From the NCBI GenBank assembly GCA_012934845.2, contig WNNJ02001329.1, positions 87,947-151,946 on the forward strand: DNA of 64,000 nt, in the 5' to 3' direction. This document shows positions 21,840 to 31,990 of this stretch, piece by piece. Origin of the DNA: Pomphorhynchus laevis (lineage: Eukaryota; Acanthocephala; Palaeacanthocephala; Echinorhynchida; Pomphorhynchidae). Both the position numbers and the translations under genes were made by a program. A model generated the notes under the pieces. That model had not been told where the DNA came from. It saw nothing but the letters and a program-made list of their open reading frames with translations, and ran no database searches. Numbering within the stretch: the stretch's first letter is position 1; each line of letters begins with the position of its first letter.

Positions 21840-23390
21840 GATCAATTTCTTCACTGCTTCTTTCACTTACACGGTCCACATTCAGGCACATTTTTCTATT
21901 TTACACCTTCCAGTCTTTACCACTTCTCAATATTTCTTCGCAGACATATGTATTTGCTCCTTTACATTTGTCAACATATTTTCTATCGTTATGATGGGAA
22001 GCAAAACAATGCCCTCGATAAGATTCATCTCGCATTCTTTCATCATCCACCACTTTATCCGTTCTGGTCTATTGCATGGTAGCATCGTCAATTATTATTC
22101 ATACACCGTATCTTGCAGATAGCTGGTATGTGTTTAGTCGCAACAGTTTCGTATAAAATTATCTTGAAATCCAGAACAGTTTCTAAGTCTTTTCTTTAAA
22201 GATAGAGTGAGTAATCAATCTGAGATATTGTGCTTCCGCTATAGAACGTTGCTAGATCGGATACCCTTTTTTAGAACCAAGTGTTGGTCGCCATTAATTT
22301 ATTAACGTCTTCAAACTCGAGGATTCGCGTTCCTGCATTGCTTTTGTCGCCATATTTATTTCCCACCTTGAAATACGTGACCCCATTTGATAATACAACG
22401 TGTCCGTTCAAATAACCGCAATCATCAGATAATTTTCTTCTGCTATCTCATACGTTACTTGCTCCAACATGTTCCAGATCTCGTTTTTTTATCGTAGGGT
22501 GATCCAATTTGTGAAGCGTATGCGCTGACGAAGTAAAGATTTACTTTATCACCCATGATATATATTTTCATCAATCTATCAGAGTATCACTGCACTTCAT
22601 AAACAGAAGAGACATGTCTCTCGGAAATAACAACTCCCACTCTGTTATTTCGATCATTGCATCAACTATGGATGAGTTTATATCAACCGCCAAGATCTCT
22701 TGACTTAGCTCCAGCGACTTTCCTAGACAACACATATCTCAATTATCCTCTGTTTAAGAGCATCTACCAACTCGAGCGATATTCTTGTCATTGATCAAAC
22801 GTTCACCGTTGCAACCTTGGTCACCTTCATACCACTCATTTTCGATCTCGCTTTTGTTTTTGGCTTTGATTATTGATTCCCGAAACCGCCTTTGAATCTG
22901 GAATCCTTATTAACTTGTCACCAGGATCGGGTATCATCCAAGTGCGTAATATGTGAAGTACGCTCTAGCTTCGGTTGATGCACATTTGGAATCATTAAGT
23001 CATTTTTGTTGCGACGGTGTGGTTAACGAACAGCCGGCCTGTTGCGAATGTCTGTCACTGTCCATGATAAAGTTTAGAGCCATGGTATTCCCGGTTAAGG
23101 GCTAGGGCAATCCTATACTCAAGCCTGTCTAACATGGTAGAACTTAAGTTAGCAGAGCCTTGAGTTTCACTGGATACGATACAATTTTACACCATGCACT
23201 CCTTTTTCGGAGCTAGGCCGATCCTACATCTGAACCTGTCCAGCAAGGGTGATCCAAATTTGAGATAGTTTCAGATTTCCTTGGACAGATAATACGACCT
23301 TTCAGATGTAGATATCAGTGGATGCTCAAACCACTGACATTGTCCATAGTGCGCCACGAGGAGGAATCTGAATAGGGTTTTCACTCCTTT
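21840..23390 (-). mobile_element. RTE-type LINE, 5' half only (5' region, endonuclease, linker)
   Basis: On the minus strand the endonuclease starts near 22,860 with KVTKVATVNV, then SLELVDALKQRRIDM, then decayed text ending in ILEFEDVNKLMATNTWF and SGSTISQIDY near 22,250. Linker text continues to about 21,840, where the LINE stops before any RT. Upstream on that strand (23,390-22,870) is a non-coding 5' region including TCCTCCTCGTGG. This resembles the start of RTE LINEs and also occurs near 35,610. It abuts the RT-less LINE derivative. Frames are much broken. Confidence 0.65.
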
Positions 23391-23395
23391 TTCAA

Positions 23396-23490
23396 AATAT
23401 AAATACACGATTTTAGTTCACTTTATACAAATTTAGATTTAGCATATATTAAAGAAGCGTTAGGAGAATTAATTAACCTTATATTATGAA
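23396..23490 (+). mobile_element. Short Naiad Penelope fragment
   Basis: About 95 bp matching the RT palm region at 19,630-19,720 (tacaaatttagatttagc and flanks). Confidence 0.7.
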
Positions 23491-23519
23491 AAAGATATAC
23501 AATTAGCGTCATATTTTGT

Positions 23520-24330
23520 AAATATACGACATCATTAAAGATACAAGTGATTACTATTGATAAATGCTAATGCCAAAACATCAAAATAACGTATTGAGTA
23601 TAAGTAGGGAAAACCTGTTTAGCAAAATAGGGATAACTGTTATTCCAAGGCTTAATTTTGTATTAACTATTAATTCAGTGCTTAAAATAGTGCATCGGGA
23701 TTTTGAAGACGCATTTAGTATTTTAACTGTGTCGCAAAAAGATACGTTTAAAAAGCCGCACATTTGTTTCCGGACATTTTACGTACATTAAGCGAATTAT
23801 AAATAGATATCACAAGTGCAAAATGAAATTAGCATAAATTTAGGAGATAAACGTTGTATAAACTGTTCCGATATGATGCTAACGAAACCGTTTAATAGTC
23901 GGATAACGGGACTTGAGTATAATATATATTCGAAACCTATCATTGCAAGTCGAAAAATATAATATTTAAATGAATGCATTGAATGCACAGATCAGTATGT
24001 AGAGCAGACAAACAGTCATTACAATAGTCACGTAAATATAGACGTAAATATATACGCCAGCAGCGCAGCAAAGCGGAAGGTGCGATTTCCCATATTGTAG
24101 AAAATACACCACACAATTTGTGAACAATAATAATAGATGGAGCAAATGTAGACATCCACTTAATAAAATAGTAAGAAATTTAATGGATAGGTTAGTTAAT
24201 GACGGTCAACTCACTGAACTTAAACAACTCTGTATTTGCAGAAATCTAAACGAATACATTGTTTAAAGAGAAAATTTATTTTGGCCAAACTTAACTTCTA
24301 TTTAAGGAGAGTGAGACCATTCCGCGTGAA
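23520..24330 (+). mobile_element. Classical-order Penelope-like element, C-terminal part with GIY-YIG domain, broken
   Basis: The + frame at 23,564-23,791 ends like the C-terminal RT region of Penelope elements (LTINSVLKIVHRDFED, FKKPHICFRTF). It is followed by a cysteine pair (KRCINCSDMM) and a degraded GIY-YIG-like domain (LNECIECTDQYVEQTNSHYN, about 23,940-24,020). The endonuclease follows the RT, the reverse of the Naiad order. Fossil copy. Confidence 0.55.
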
Positions 24331-24366
24331 TTTCTTTTAAAACATGTAAGCCAGACACGAAAGAAT

Positions 24367-24402
24367 GACGAATGCCGTTTCGTCATCACAATGACTCATC
24401 AG
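24367..24402 (-). ncRNA. Hammerhead ribozyme core candidate (Penelope terminal repeat)
   Basis: On the minus strand: CTGATGA (24,402-24,396), a stem II of GTCA pairing with TGAC around the loop TTGTGA (24,395-24,382), GAAA (24,381-24,378), then CG, loop GCATT, CG and TC (24,377-24,367). All conserved hammerhead core bases are present. Stem III would be three pairs including A15.1-U16.1, with cleavage after the C at 24,367. Short stem III hammerheads are known from Penelope-like elements. The flanks do not form a clear stem I, so activity is doubtful; it may be a decayed or dimer-dependent form. Confidence 0.5.
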
Positions 24403-24420
24403 TGCCAGATCCCTCCCACT

Positions 24421-24478
24421 ACTGGATGAAGAGGAGGACTGGCAAAGTGCCAGTCCTCCTCTTCAAGGCGAAACGTCT
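24421..24478 (+). repeat. 18-bp perfect hairpin with hammerhead-like flanks
   Basis: Arms 24,427-24,444 and 24,448-24,465 are exact reverse complements around the loop aag. It is preceded by CTGGATGA and followed by GGCGAAACGTC (24,467-24,477), a CTGATGA-hairpin-GAAAC-GTC arrangement like Penelope hammerheads but with one extra G in the first block. Confidence 0.75.
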
Positions 24479-24595
24479 TGAGAGAAAACTTTGTGTACTG
24501 CCGTGATTAAATAAAAGTTTTGTAGGTTGGTTTTATTTTTTAAATAACAATACCTAAAGAAACTTCAAATGACCACAGACAATATATTTAATACA

Positions 24596-24765
24596 TGCAT
24601 ATAACGAAATCAAGCCATAAAGTAAATATAAATATATGGATAAAATTAGATTTATAGAAGCCGTAAATATTTTAAAAAATCAAAATTATTTAAAAGATCT
24701 ATATTTATACAAATGAAAAGTGTTGTAATAGGAGGTAATAGTAGTTCAATTATATAATTTTAAAT
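24596..24765 (+). mobile_element. Naiad Penelope fragment, RT middle
   Basis: Matches 8,300-8,450 of the long copy (atatggataaaattagatt, then text corresponding to the GV-x-MGSNSSP block). Broken fossil. Confidence 0.65.
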
Positions 24766-24779
24766 AGTTGATAATGATT

Positions 24780-25130
24780 TATTATTGATAAAGAATAATT
24801 GGAGCTGGATCAACGAAAATAGGATTTTTTGATATTTCGCTACTCTCTGTTAGCATCTTCAGAAATAAATTTTTTAAATGTACATGCTTATATAAAAAAG
24901 ATCAAAACGTTTGCCACCATTTGTTTTGGGCAGGTACTGCTGTTATTAGCAATAAACAGCTGCTTTCACTGTTGTTTGAATTTTTGACACGATTTCGACA
25001 ACTTTTGAAGGTACACAAAACGCAATGAAAAATGGTGATTCAAAATAGTTTAGAAACAAAACAAAAATAACAACCATAATATTTTCATTCAAAATAAATA
25101 ATTCGAAAAAATAGAAAAAATATAAAAAAT
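24780..25130 (-). repeat. Penelope terminal repeat, copy 1 (partner at 63,100-63,390)
   Basis: About 330 bp nearly match 63,100-63,390 in the same orientation (shared: taaacagctgctttca, tagtttagaaacaaaacaaa). On the minus strand it carries TTTCTGAAGATGCTAACAG, a GCTA/TAGC pairing and GCGAAATAT, the terminal hairpin type of Penelope elements. It lies downstream of the minus-strand GIY-YIG remnant at 25,265-25,611 and is most simply its 3' terminal repeat. Confidence 0.6.
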
Positions 25131-25264
25131 AATAATTAAAATTACTATAAAAATTAAATAGAGTATAAAAATAAAATTGAAACGGTTATTTAAACAAAAG
25201 AATCGTTTACAACATCTTTACAGAATATTTAACGTTACGTAAGATTTATTATTCGACATAATAA

Positions 25265-25611
25265 TATGGGAGTTTTTATGAATGCAGTAAGCATCAAGAA
25301 TTTTTCTATTTAAACAATTGGTTTCTTTTGCTAAAGCAACATTATTATAGTCAATATTGTGATCTAAATTTAAACTGGTCTACAATAGTGCTACTTGGGT
25401 CCTTTTTGAGTGTGTATTTGTGTTGTTTTAATCTAGTATCTAATGGTTGGCCTATTTGACCTAAATATTTTATCGCATTCTAAACAAGAACTTTTATAAA
25501 CAACTCCATTATTATAACATTTGGGTTTTTTCTTCAAAATATTGTGTAACTTTGGTATTTTACTATTATACAAAACAATATTTCATACAACTTTTTTAAA
25601 TATACCCTAAT
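25265..25611 (-). pseudogene. GIY-YIG endonuclease of a classical Penelope element, broken
   Basis: The minus strand reads NSKIPKLHNILKKKPKCYNNGVVYK, then CLECDK, YLGQIGQPLDTRLKQHKY and, after further text, ETNCLNRKILDAYCI. GVVY and YLGQ correspond to the GIY and YIG boxes; RLKQH is the arginine helix. The endonuclease lies on the C-terminal side of the RT-linker remnant at 26,290-26,610, so the order is classical. Confidence 0.65.
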
Positions 25612-26288
25612 AGGAAAGTATAAACCTGCATGCTTTTTTACAACCTTCGTCGGGAAGCCTGACCCGGAATGCGCCTACCACAGATGCCTAGCCTATAATG
25701 AGGCGTTTCAACATTAGTCTACTCATCACTACATGGTGGTCTCATCATTGTGGCCCTGTAGCTACACAACTTCGACAGTCTATGATCCTCAGTAATCCAC
25801 AGTATTTCTTATTAATGTAACGTCACCAGTAGTTTTCAATTCATATAACCACTATATGTGGGGTGACGAATCTTAGAATCTGCGCTAGAGCTTTGCTCGT
25901 GCATTGTAGCTAGAGAGCTTTTGCTAGTGCATTGTGCTTCAGCTGAATACCAGCGTGTTGCTTGTTCAGCAACCTTAGTAAGCTGATGAAGGAAGGAACG
26001 ATGGCACACGTGCTGTCCTGTAAAGCTACTGCTTACGCAAACCATACAAGATGTAAGGCTGGTCACCGATGGAGGAGCGAGTGCTAGTGAATTCCTTTTA
26101 GAGGTTCACTGAAGATTAAGTACTGTCGAAGTTGTATAGCTACAGGGCCACACTGATGAGACCACCCTGTAGTGATGAGTAGACTAATGTTGAAACGCCT
26201 CATTATAGGCTAGGCATCTGTGGTGGGCGCATTCCGGGTCAAGCTTCCCGACGAAGGTTGTAAAAAGCATGCAGGTTTATACTTTCCT
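25612..26288. repeat. Long inverted repeat (about 175-bp arms) inside a Penelope element
   Basis: The arm starting aggaaagtataaacctgcat at 25,612 returns as its reverse complement ending at 26,288. Arms extend to about 25,790 and from about 26,112 with only a few differences. The similarity continues weakly into the flanks on both sides. The middle (25,790-26,110) has no coding pattern, but 25,801-25,842 resembles the Penelope text at 26,315-26,360. Each arm has ACTGATGAG and GTTGAAACG blocks, so the arms may be Penelope terminal repeats facing each other. Confidence 0.75.
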
Positions 26289-26289
26289 G

Positions 26290-26610
26290 TTTGTGTAAAA
26301 TTAAAAAAAGTCGTATGAAATTCTTTCTTATTAATATAATGTCACTAGTAGTTTTCAAAACAATATTTGAAGTATTTAATATTTTATTGCTTGAAACAAA
26401 TCTTTTGAAATTAACATTCCAAAAAATATTAATAAATGGTAATCCTATATATTTCTTTTCTCTTTCTGTGCCAAAAACAACTTGTTTATCCTTTTTGGTA
26501 CTTTTGTAGAACGCCTTTTTAATTGCTAATGATGAAAAATCGTTTTGATCTAATAGAATTATAATTATCTTATTATTTGTTTCAAGTTCATTTATATCGG
26601 AAACAATCAT
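26290..26610 (-). pseudogene. Penelope element, region between RT and endonuclease
   Basis: An open minus frame reads TKKDKQVVFGTEREKKYIGL, PFINIFWNVNFKRFVSSNKI and LNTSNIVLKTTSD. The KYIGLPF start resembles the LPY/LPF segment after the RT core in classical Penelope proteins. The reading runs into the inverted repeat and stops. Function beyond this is not assigned. Confidence 0.55.
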
Positions 26611-26639
26611 CTACCTTCGTAAAAGCAACAAGTTGACAG

Positions 26640-27200
26640 CAGATATTTTCCAAGAGGTTTAAATCTAATAATTTTTATTAAAAAGGTGAACACATTTATC
26701 TAGTAGCCTTATTCTTAAAAATCTCATATTGATGATAAATAAGGTATATATCTACACTTTAACATTAAATTAACATCAATTAAAACTATTTTTAATATAT
26801 ATCGTAAAGATGACATATTTAAATTTACAAGAAACATATGTTTGCATGAGCATTAATGCATACTATATAATATTAAATATAATACATAAAAAATGTAATT
26901 TTAAAACTTGCTATAAAATGTAATGATATTTACTTTCTTCAAAATCATTTTAATAATTTAATGGATACATATTTTAAACAATAAAAATACAATCAAACAG
27001 AAAATAGTTAAATATATCAATTAACAAAATATTATTAAAAATAATGTAAACTCTTAAACGGAAATTTTTCTTGAATGGATAATAAATAGTATAATTTGTA
27101 TTAGAATTTAATACTAGGTAATCAAATCTCATCAGGAGAAATAAGTAATTTGCATGAATTTGGGTCACTGCTTTGTTGAGTCAAGGAATAAGGGCCTAAA
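26640..27200 (+). mobile_element. Naiad Penelope fragment, 3' end
   Basis: Matches 8,590-9,130 of the long copy (gataaataaggtatatatct, aagaaacatatgtttgcatg and the tail gttgagtcaaggaataaggg). Broken fossil with no long frame. Confidence 0.7.
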
Positions 27201-27707
27201 CCTAATAACATGGCATTTCCTACTGCTGATAACCTCTAGTCTCAATTATGATAAATCTTATATTATTTATTAATCAAGTCTCAGAAATTAATTTTTTAAA
27301 GATTCTTACTTTAAATAAATCTAAATTATATAAAATCTTAAGATTACAATATTTATTATTCAATTAATTTTATATAGTACAAAATACGTATACGCAATTA
27401 ACCGATCTTATTTATTATATGACAAATAAAAAATTATTTCAATAATAATTGAAATAAAAAAAATAAATAAATTATTAATAAATAAAAAGTAATTTATTTT
27501 ATGAGATTTAATATAACCGCAACTGACATTTTTCAATTCAAAATACGATGTGGCAACATATGTCATATTGTTCAGGGCGTTATCCCTACTAGCACACTAC
27601 AAAATCGATAAAATTTTCATCGTTGGTTTCTTCCGTTTTTATTGTATAAATACATCATTTTTATTTGTTCATGTCAAAACATAACACTTGAAAAAGACTA
27701 TTACAAT
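27201..27707. other. AT-rich spacer
   Basis: No coding pattern. The bases acaaaatacgtatacgcaat near 27,378 resemble the end of the AT-rich insertion at 53,007-53,193. Confidence 0.4.
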
Positions 27708-27805
27708 AGTCAAAAATTTGTGTACAATAATTTTCTTTTTCTATTCCTCTCGATATTTAAACGCCCTGGACAATTGAATAGCACATCGAACGTATTATTG
27801 GACAA
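27708..27805 (-). repeat. Dispersed repeat, copy 2 (inverted partner at 6,155-6,240)
   Basis: Reverse complement matches 6,155-6,240, including gaatagcacatcgaacgtat. The same strand has cctctcgatatttaaacgcc. Confidence 0.6.
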
Positions 27806-27819
27806 TATGTCATATTATT

Positions 27820-28440
27820 ATATAATAATACAACAAAGCTACTTATTCTATCAAAATATAAAAAGCTCATTGACAATCAATAAAAACCTCATTTTCTGTA
27901 ATTAAATATCAAACAACTGGCATTGTTCAATACAGCATGCAAATTCTTATTTGACAACACAAATAGGAAACCTATAAGCTGAAAATACAGCGAAGTTATT
28001 TATTCCATTGCAACATAAAACACTTATTTACAATAGATAACAAAGTAGCAAAATAATAATTTTCTGTAATTAAATATCTTTTATAATTAAACAGCAGATT
28101 TTTTAATTGCAAAACGCAAAGTATTATCTGACAACTAAGTCTATGACAGAATACAACAAAGCTACTTATTCTATAACTGCATAAAAGTAAGTTAAAATAA
28201 TAATTATTATAAACGGTACTTTATTTTATAATAACTTAAAACAATAATTATACAACATACTTTATTTTATATAATTAAACATTAAAGTGATGGACTTTTT
28301 TCAATACAAAATTCAAATTAGTATCTGTCATCAACAAAAAATGCAACTTCTTATCTGACAATATAACAAAACCAATTATTCTATGACAACACCAAAAAAA
28401 ATTTATTGTCTACTTTATTGCTTTTGATTTTGTAATTATT
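27820..28440. repeat. Degenerate tandem repeat, units of about 160-215 bp
   Basis: The blocks acaacaaagctacttattct, ttttctgtaattaaatat and ttatctgacaa recur in order, with units beginning near 27,830, 27,990, 28,150 and 28,370. Isolated pieces also occur at 19,066-19,110 and 29,330-29,450. No coding pattern. Class unknown. Confidence 0.6.
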
Positions 28441-28838
28441 GATTCTGTCGTGTACCTAACGAGAATAAGGAAAAATAAAATTATTTTTTTATTCTACAAA
28501 TTTTGACTATTGCCATAGTCCTTTTCTAGTTTAATATTTTATCATAAAAATGAGTCTTATATACAAATAATTGAACACGAAAGAAACCAAGACAGACTGT
28601 TTTTATATCACTACGATTTTGTAGCTTGTTTATCGGTATGACCAATTTCAAATTATTCTTATTCTTTTCCATTGTAACTGAGTTACTCCTACTGTGGATG
28701 ATAACTTTTATTGTACGTTGTGGCAGATTATTCACTTTGATTAATACTCGCGTTAGGAAAACTTGAATTGTAATTAAATCTATACAAATGATTGACTATT
28801 ACGAGGATGTACATACCATTTTTTAATATTATATTTGT
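28441..28838. other. AT-rich spacer
   Basis: Nothing recognised; the 69-residue minus frame at 28,526-28,735 has no motif. Confidence 0.4.
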
Positions 28839-28903
28839 GCTGTTTTGATCTTGTCAAAACAGCATATTAATATTATGCATGTATTTCGTACATGCATAAT
28901 ATT
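28839..28903. repeat. Two adjacent perfect hairpins
   Basis: The first pairs gctgttttga with tcaaaacagc around tcttg (28,839-28,863). The second pairs aatattatgcatgta with tacatgcataatatt around tttcg (28,869-28,903). Both are exact. Confidence 0.85.
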
Positions 28904-29989
28904 TGGTTAGGCAATTATGTCAGAATTTTAGATGTGATGTTAGTAGATTCAAACCTCGTTTTATCTTTAAATATGATTCATATAGATTCGATTTCTTTTT
29001 ATGGTCGAATTTAGCATTTGCTGGGAAGTTACTTTTTAAAAAAGCTAGTGTATCATCTATTGATGATGAATTCTTCAGATATGTATATCACTTGGTTGTC
29101 TCTACTGCTTTTTTTGTTGATATTGTGTTTCATTGATACATACTACATTTCAATGTTCTTTGTATTGCCTATTTCGGAAAATCTATTGATTCCGACATTT
29201 TCCGAAATCTTCTGAATAACCAATTTTTCCGCTAATGGTCGAACGTATATTTACCGTTGATCAAAAGTGTTTTAGCAGTCATACTTTTATAGTTAACAGG
29301 CACGTGTATTAACTTAGAATCAATATGTAAGAGAAACATTTTCCCTGCAATTAAATATTTAAGCAAATGATTTTTTAGTACAATATACAACTTATCTGAC
29401 AACATAACAGGGAACTTATTGTCTCACAATATAAGGAAACAATTTATTTTCGTTTACTTACTATCGTGTATTTTAATTATAGACATCGAAAATCTGGCAT
29501 TTTCATTAGTAATGGTTGAAAGATACAAAATTCTAAGGGGGTGATATTAAAAAAGAATGGTATCATTTTAGAAATAACGCCAACATTTCTGACAAATAAA
29601 CTGTCAATATTTTTGAATCATCGATTAAGTGAAATGAAATTACAAAAGATATCACTAAACTACATATTGAATGGTCAATCAGATCATGTGACTGATTCTA
29701 CATATTTCGTACTTTAAATAAATTTACAAATGAAAGCATTTTAATAAAAAAGAATTTTTAAAACCCGGAACTTATAAATCTATTAATAAATATTACATCA
29801 TGTTTTAAAATAATAATGGCAGGTAATAGAGAGAAACTGCTACGTTATCATATATTAGTCTTCATTACTCCCTCTAAAATTGCAGCAGAACAAAATATAT
29901 GCCAATGAATTGCTACCAGATATTTAATTTTATAGGCCCTGTTTCTTTCAACAGTCAAATTTATTTAAATAATTTTTTAATTTCAAAGT
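28904..29989. other. AT-rich spacer, no gene seen
   Basis: Contains a 12-bp inverted repeat near 29,170-29,207 (atttcggaaaat with attttccgaaat) and a piece of the repeat of 27,820-28,440 near 29,330-29,450. Open frames at 28,903-29,215 lack recognisable motifs. Confidence 0.4.
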
Positions 29990-30840
29990 ATATTATTCGC
30001 TGTTAATAAAAATTTCAATTTAAGTTTTAAATTTATTTTTGATAGTATTTTGATGATTTATATCTTTCAATATCTTGTTTGGTTTTATATTTACAGTACC
30101 CTAGTTTGAAATATGTATTAATTAAATTATTTAAATGTTTGTTTTTAAAAACCAATATTCTAACATATCATGACAAAAAGTAAAATTTCGTAATTTTATG
30201 TATTTATATTATATTTTATGTTTTACGTAGGATTAGGTATGCATTAATACCTATGCAAAAATATGTTTATTGTAAATTAAAATGTCATCTTTACGATACA
30301 AGGTAATAATCATTATAATATATGTTTATTTAATGTTTATTTCTTGACAAATACGTTTTGATCATTAATATGAAATTAATTAAGAAATAGGTTATCTGGG
30401 TAAATTTGTGAAATTATTGATTAATTTGTTCAATTATTTGAATAAAGCGTACAAACGTCGTAAGCATTTACATTTTGAAAATTATTCCTTTTGTGTTTTA
30501 TAAAATTTCTTTTGTAGAATTAATACTGATATAGTGTTTTAAACCAGTATTAATTTCGATTATCCTACAATATTTCTTGAAGTGTGCTTTAATTACTTTA
30601 AGTATTTTATTCATATAAACCGAAAGTGGTTTTAATGTACATTTAAAAGCACTACATATGAGCATAGGTTTTATTGGATTTTTATGTAATTTTGGATTCC
30701 AATATAATATAGGTATAGTTTTATTATCTAATTCAACCTTTATACCCTTTCTATTCAATATTGAACGGTGAGTTGTAATAATTGTTTCTAAACTTAAATC
30801 ACTACGTTCATATGTTGGATTTACATTTAAATCAAAAATT
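29990..30840 (-). mobile_element. Naiad Penelope copy, internally deleted
   Basis: The minus strand carries RT core text (30,758-30,498: TIPILYWNPKLHKNPIKP, CTLKPLSVYMNKIL, INTGLKHYISINSTKEIL), then a short trace of the FSTLYTNL region near 30,440, and the 3' part at 30,300-29,990. The RT middle is missing. Fossil. Confidence 0.7.
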
Positions 30841-30876
30841 ACAAAAAGAAATTACAAAAAGAAATTACAAAAAGAA
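30837..30876. repeat. Three copies of a 13-bp unit
   Basis: The unit aattacaaaaaga is repeated three times at the edge of the Naiad copy. Confidence 0.85.
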
Positions 30877-30991
30877 AAATATTCGCGCATTCTCGTCGGA
30901 GTTTGTAATAAACATTTATTTAAAATTCGATACTTTTCAGTGCTGTACGCCATAATTAAACTAGAATTAAATTTTAACTTGTATTATCTCG

Positions 30992-31030
30992 CATTAACTC
31001 GCGTTCTTTAAGAAAGAATGCGAGTTAATG
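30992..31030. repeat. 18-bp near-perfect hairpin
   Basis: Arm cattaactcgcgttcttt pairs with aaagaatgcgagttaatg (one mismatch) around aag, between two Naiad copies. Confidence 0.85.
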
Positions 31031-31069
31031 TTTTGTTAACATTCTTTATCTCGCATTGAGTTTAAGACC

Positions 31070-31990
31070 AGTATTAATTTCGATTATCCTGCAATATTTT
31101 TTAAGTGCTCTTTAATTACTTTAAGTAGTTAATTCATATAAACCGAAAGTGGTTTTAATGTACATTTAAAAGCACTACATATGAGCATAGGTTTTATTGG
31201 ATTTTATGTAATTTTGGATTCCAATATAATATAGGTATAGTTTTATTATCTGATTTAATTGTTATACCCTTCTTATCCATTATAAAACAGTGACTTGTAA
31301 TAATTGTTTCTAAATTAAAATCACTACATTCATATGTAGTGTTTATATTTAAATAATTATAATTAACTTCTTTTATCAGTATATCATAATAAAGCTTTTT
31401 GCATATGAAGACAAAGTTATTACTAGCTTTATCAATAGTTGTTATTATATAGTTATGCTTTAATTTAGTAAGTTCTGTATACATATCTTTATAAATTTGA
31501 TCTTTCCTTTTGTAATTGTTTATTATTTCCATTTTCTCTCTAATTTTATCTAATATGTAAGTTTTCCAAATGTTTATTTTTGATGTATTTAAGCTTTTAC
31601 TATTAATCGGTTTACCAAAGTAAGCATTTAAGCCATTATATAACGAATTGTAAATTTTATTTCTATTGTTATTATTTAATCTATATTTATACCCTTTTGA
31701 TAGCATTTAGCTTAATTCACCATTTCAATTAATTTTAGATTATGAGTGCATATATGTTCATTTATTTTGTCAAAATTAAGACTTTTGTAATGACATTTTG
31801 TTTTCTGAAATGTATCTAATATCATCGTTACATTATTTAATTCAATTCTTTATTTAAATTACAAATTTAAATTACAAGTCTATTTATATCTGTTTTCTAT
31901 CTATTTATTAATGAACTTTATGGTTCTTGAAAATGTTTTCTTATTCTTTTTATTTACATAAATGTCTTATCGTAGAATTTTATATTACAA
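31070..31990 (-). mobile_element. Naiad Penelope copy, region before and into the RT core
   Basis: A 170-residue minus frame (31,706-31,194) reads AYFGKPINSKSLNTSKINIW, YKRKDQIYKDMYTELTKLKH, DKASNNFVFICKKLYYDILI and SDNKTIPILYWNPKLHK. It is one of the best preserved Naiad stretches. The RT core at 31,070-31,200 duplicates that at 30,540-30,700, so these are two overlapping copies in tandem. Fossil. Confidence 0.75.

Larger units (their letters stand above)
20607..21840 (+). mobile_element. RT-less derivative of a restriction-like-endonuclease LINE
   Basis: The first frame (20,607-21,044) starts MDAMGRAKLGICPHC, a cysteine-finger N-terminus. Another frame follows with LLGFAKVCLAAHSGDHRN, a type of N-terminal segment seen in this LINE group. 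Then, with no RT motifs between, comes LGLQIAPSDYRCSRC, EGFHALTCNYGGFPGMRHN and GIRDVV (about 21,370-21,525). A last frame (21,545-21,841) holds RSADILI, DFVVIHPL and AGYNFIPAVLDRSGGW. The knuckle-RHN-IRD order matches the C-terminus of the LINE at 12,282-14,812. The RT domain is wholly absent and frames are broken. A hairpin lies at the apparent join. Confidence 0.65.
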
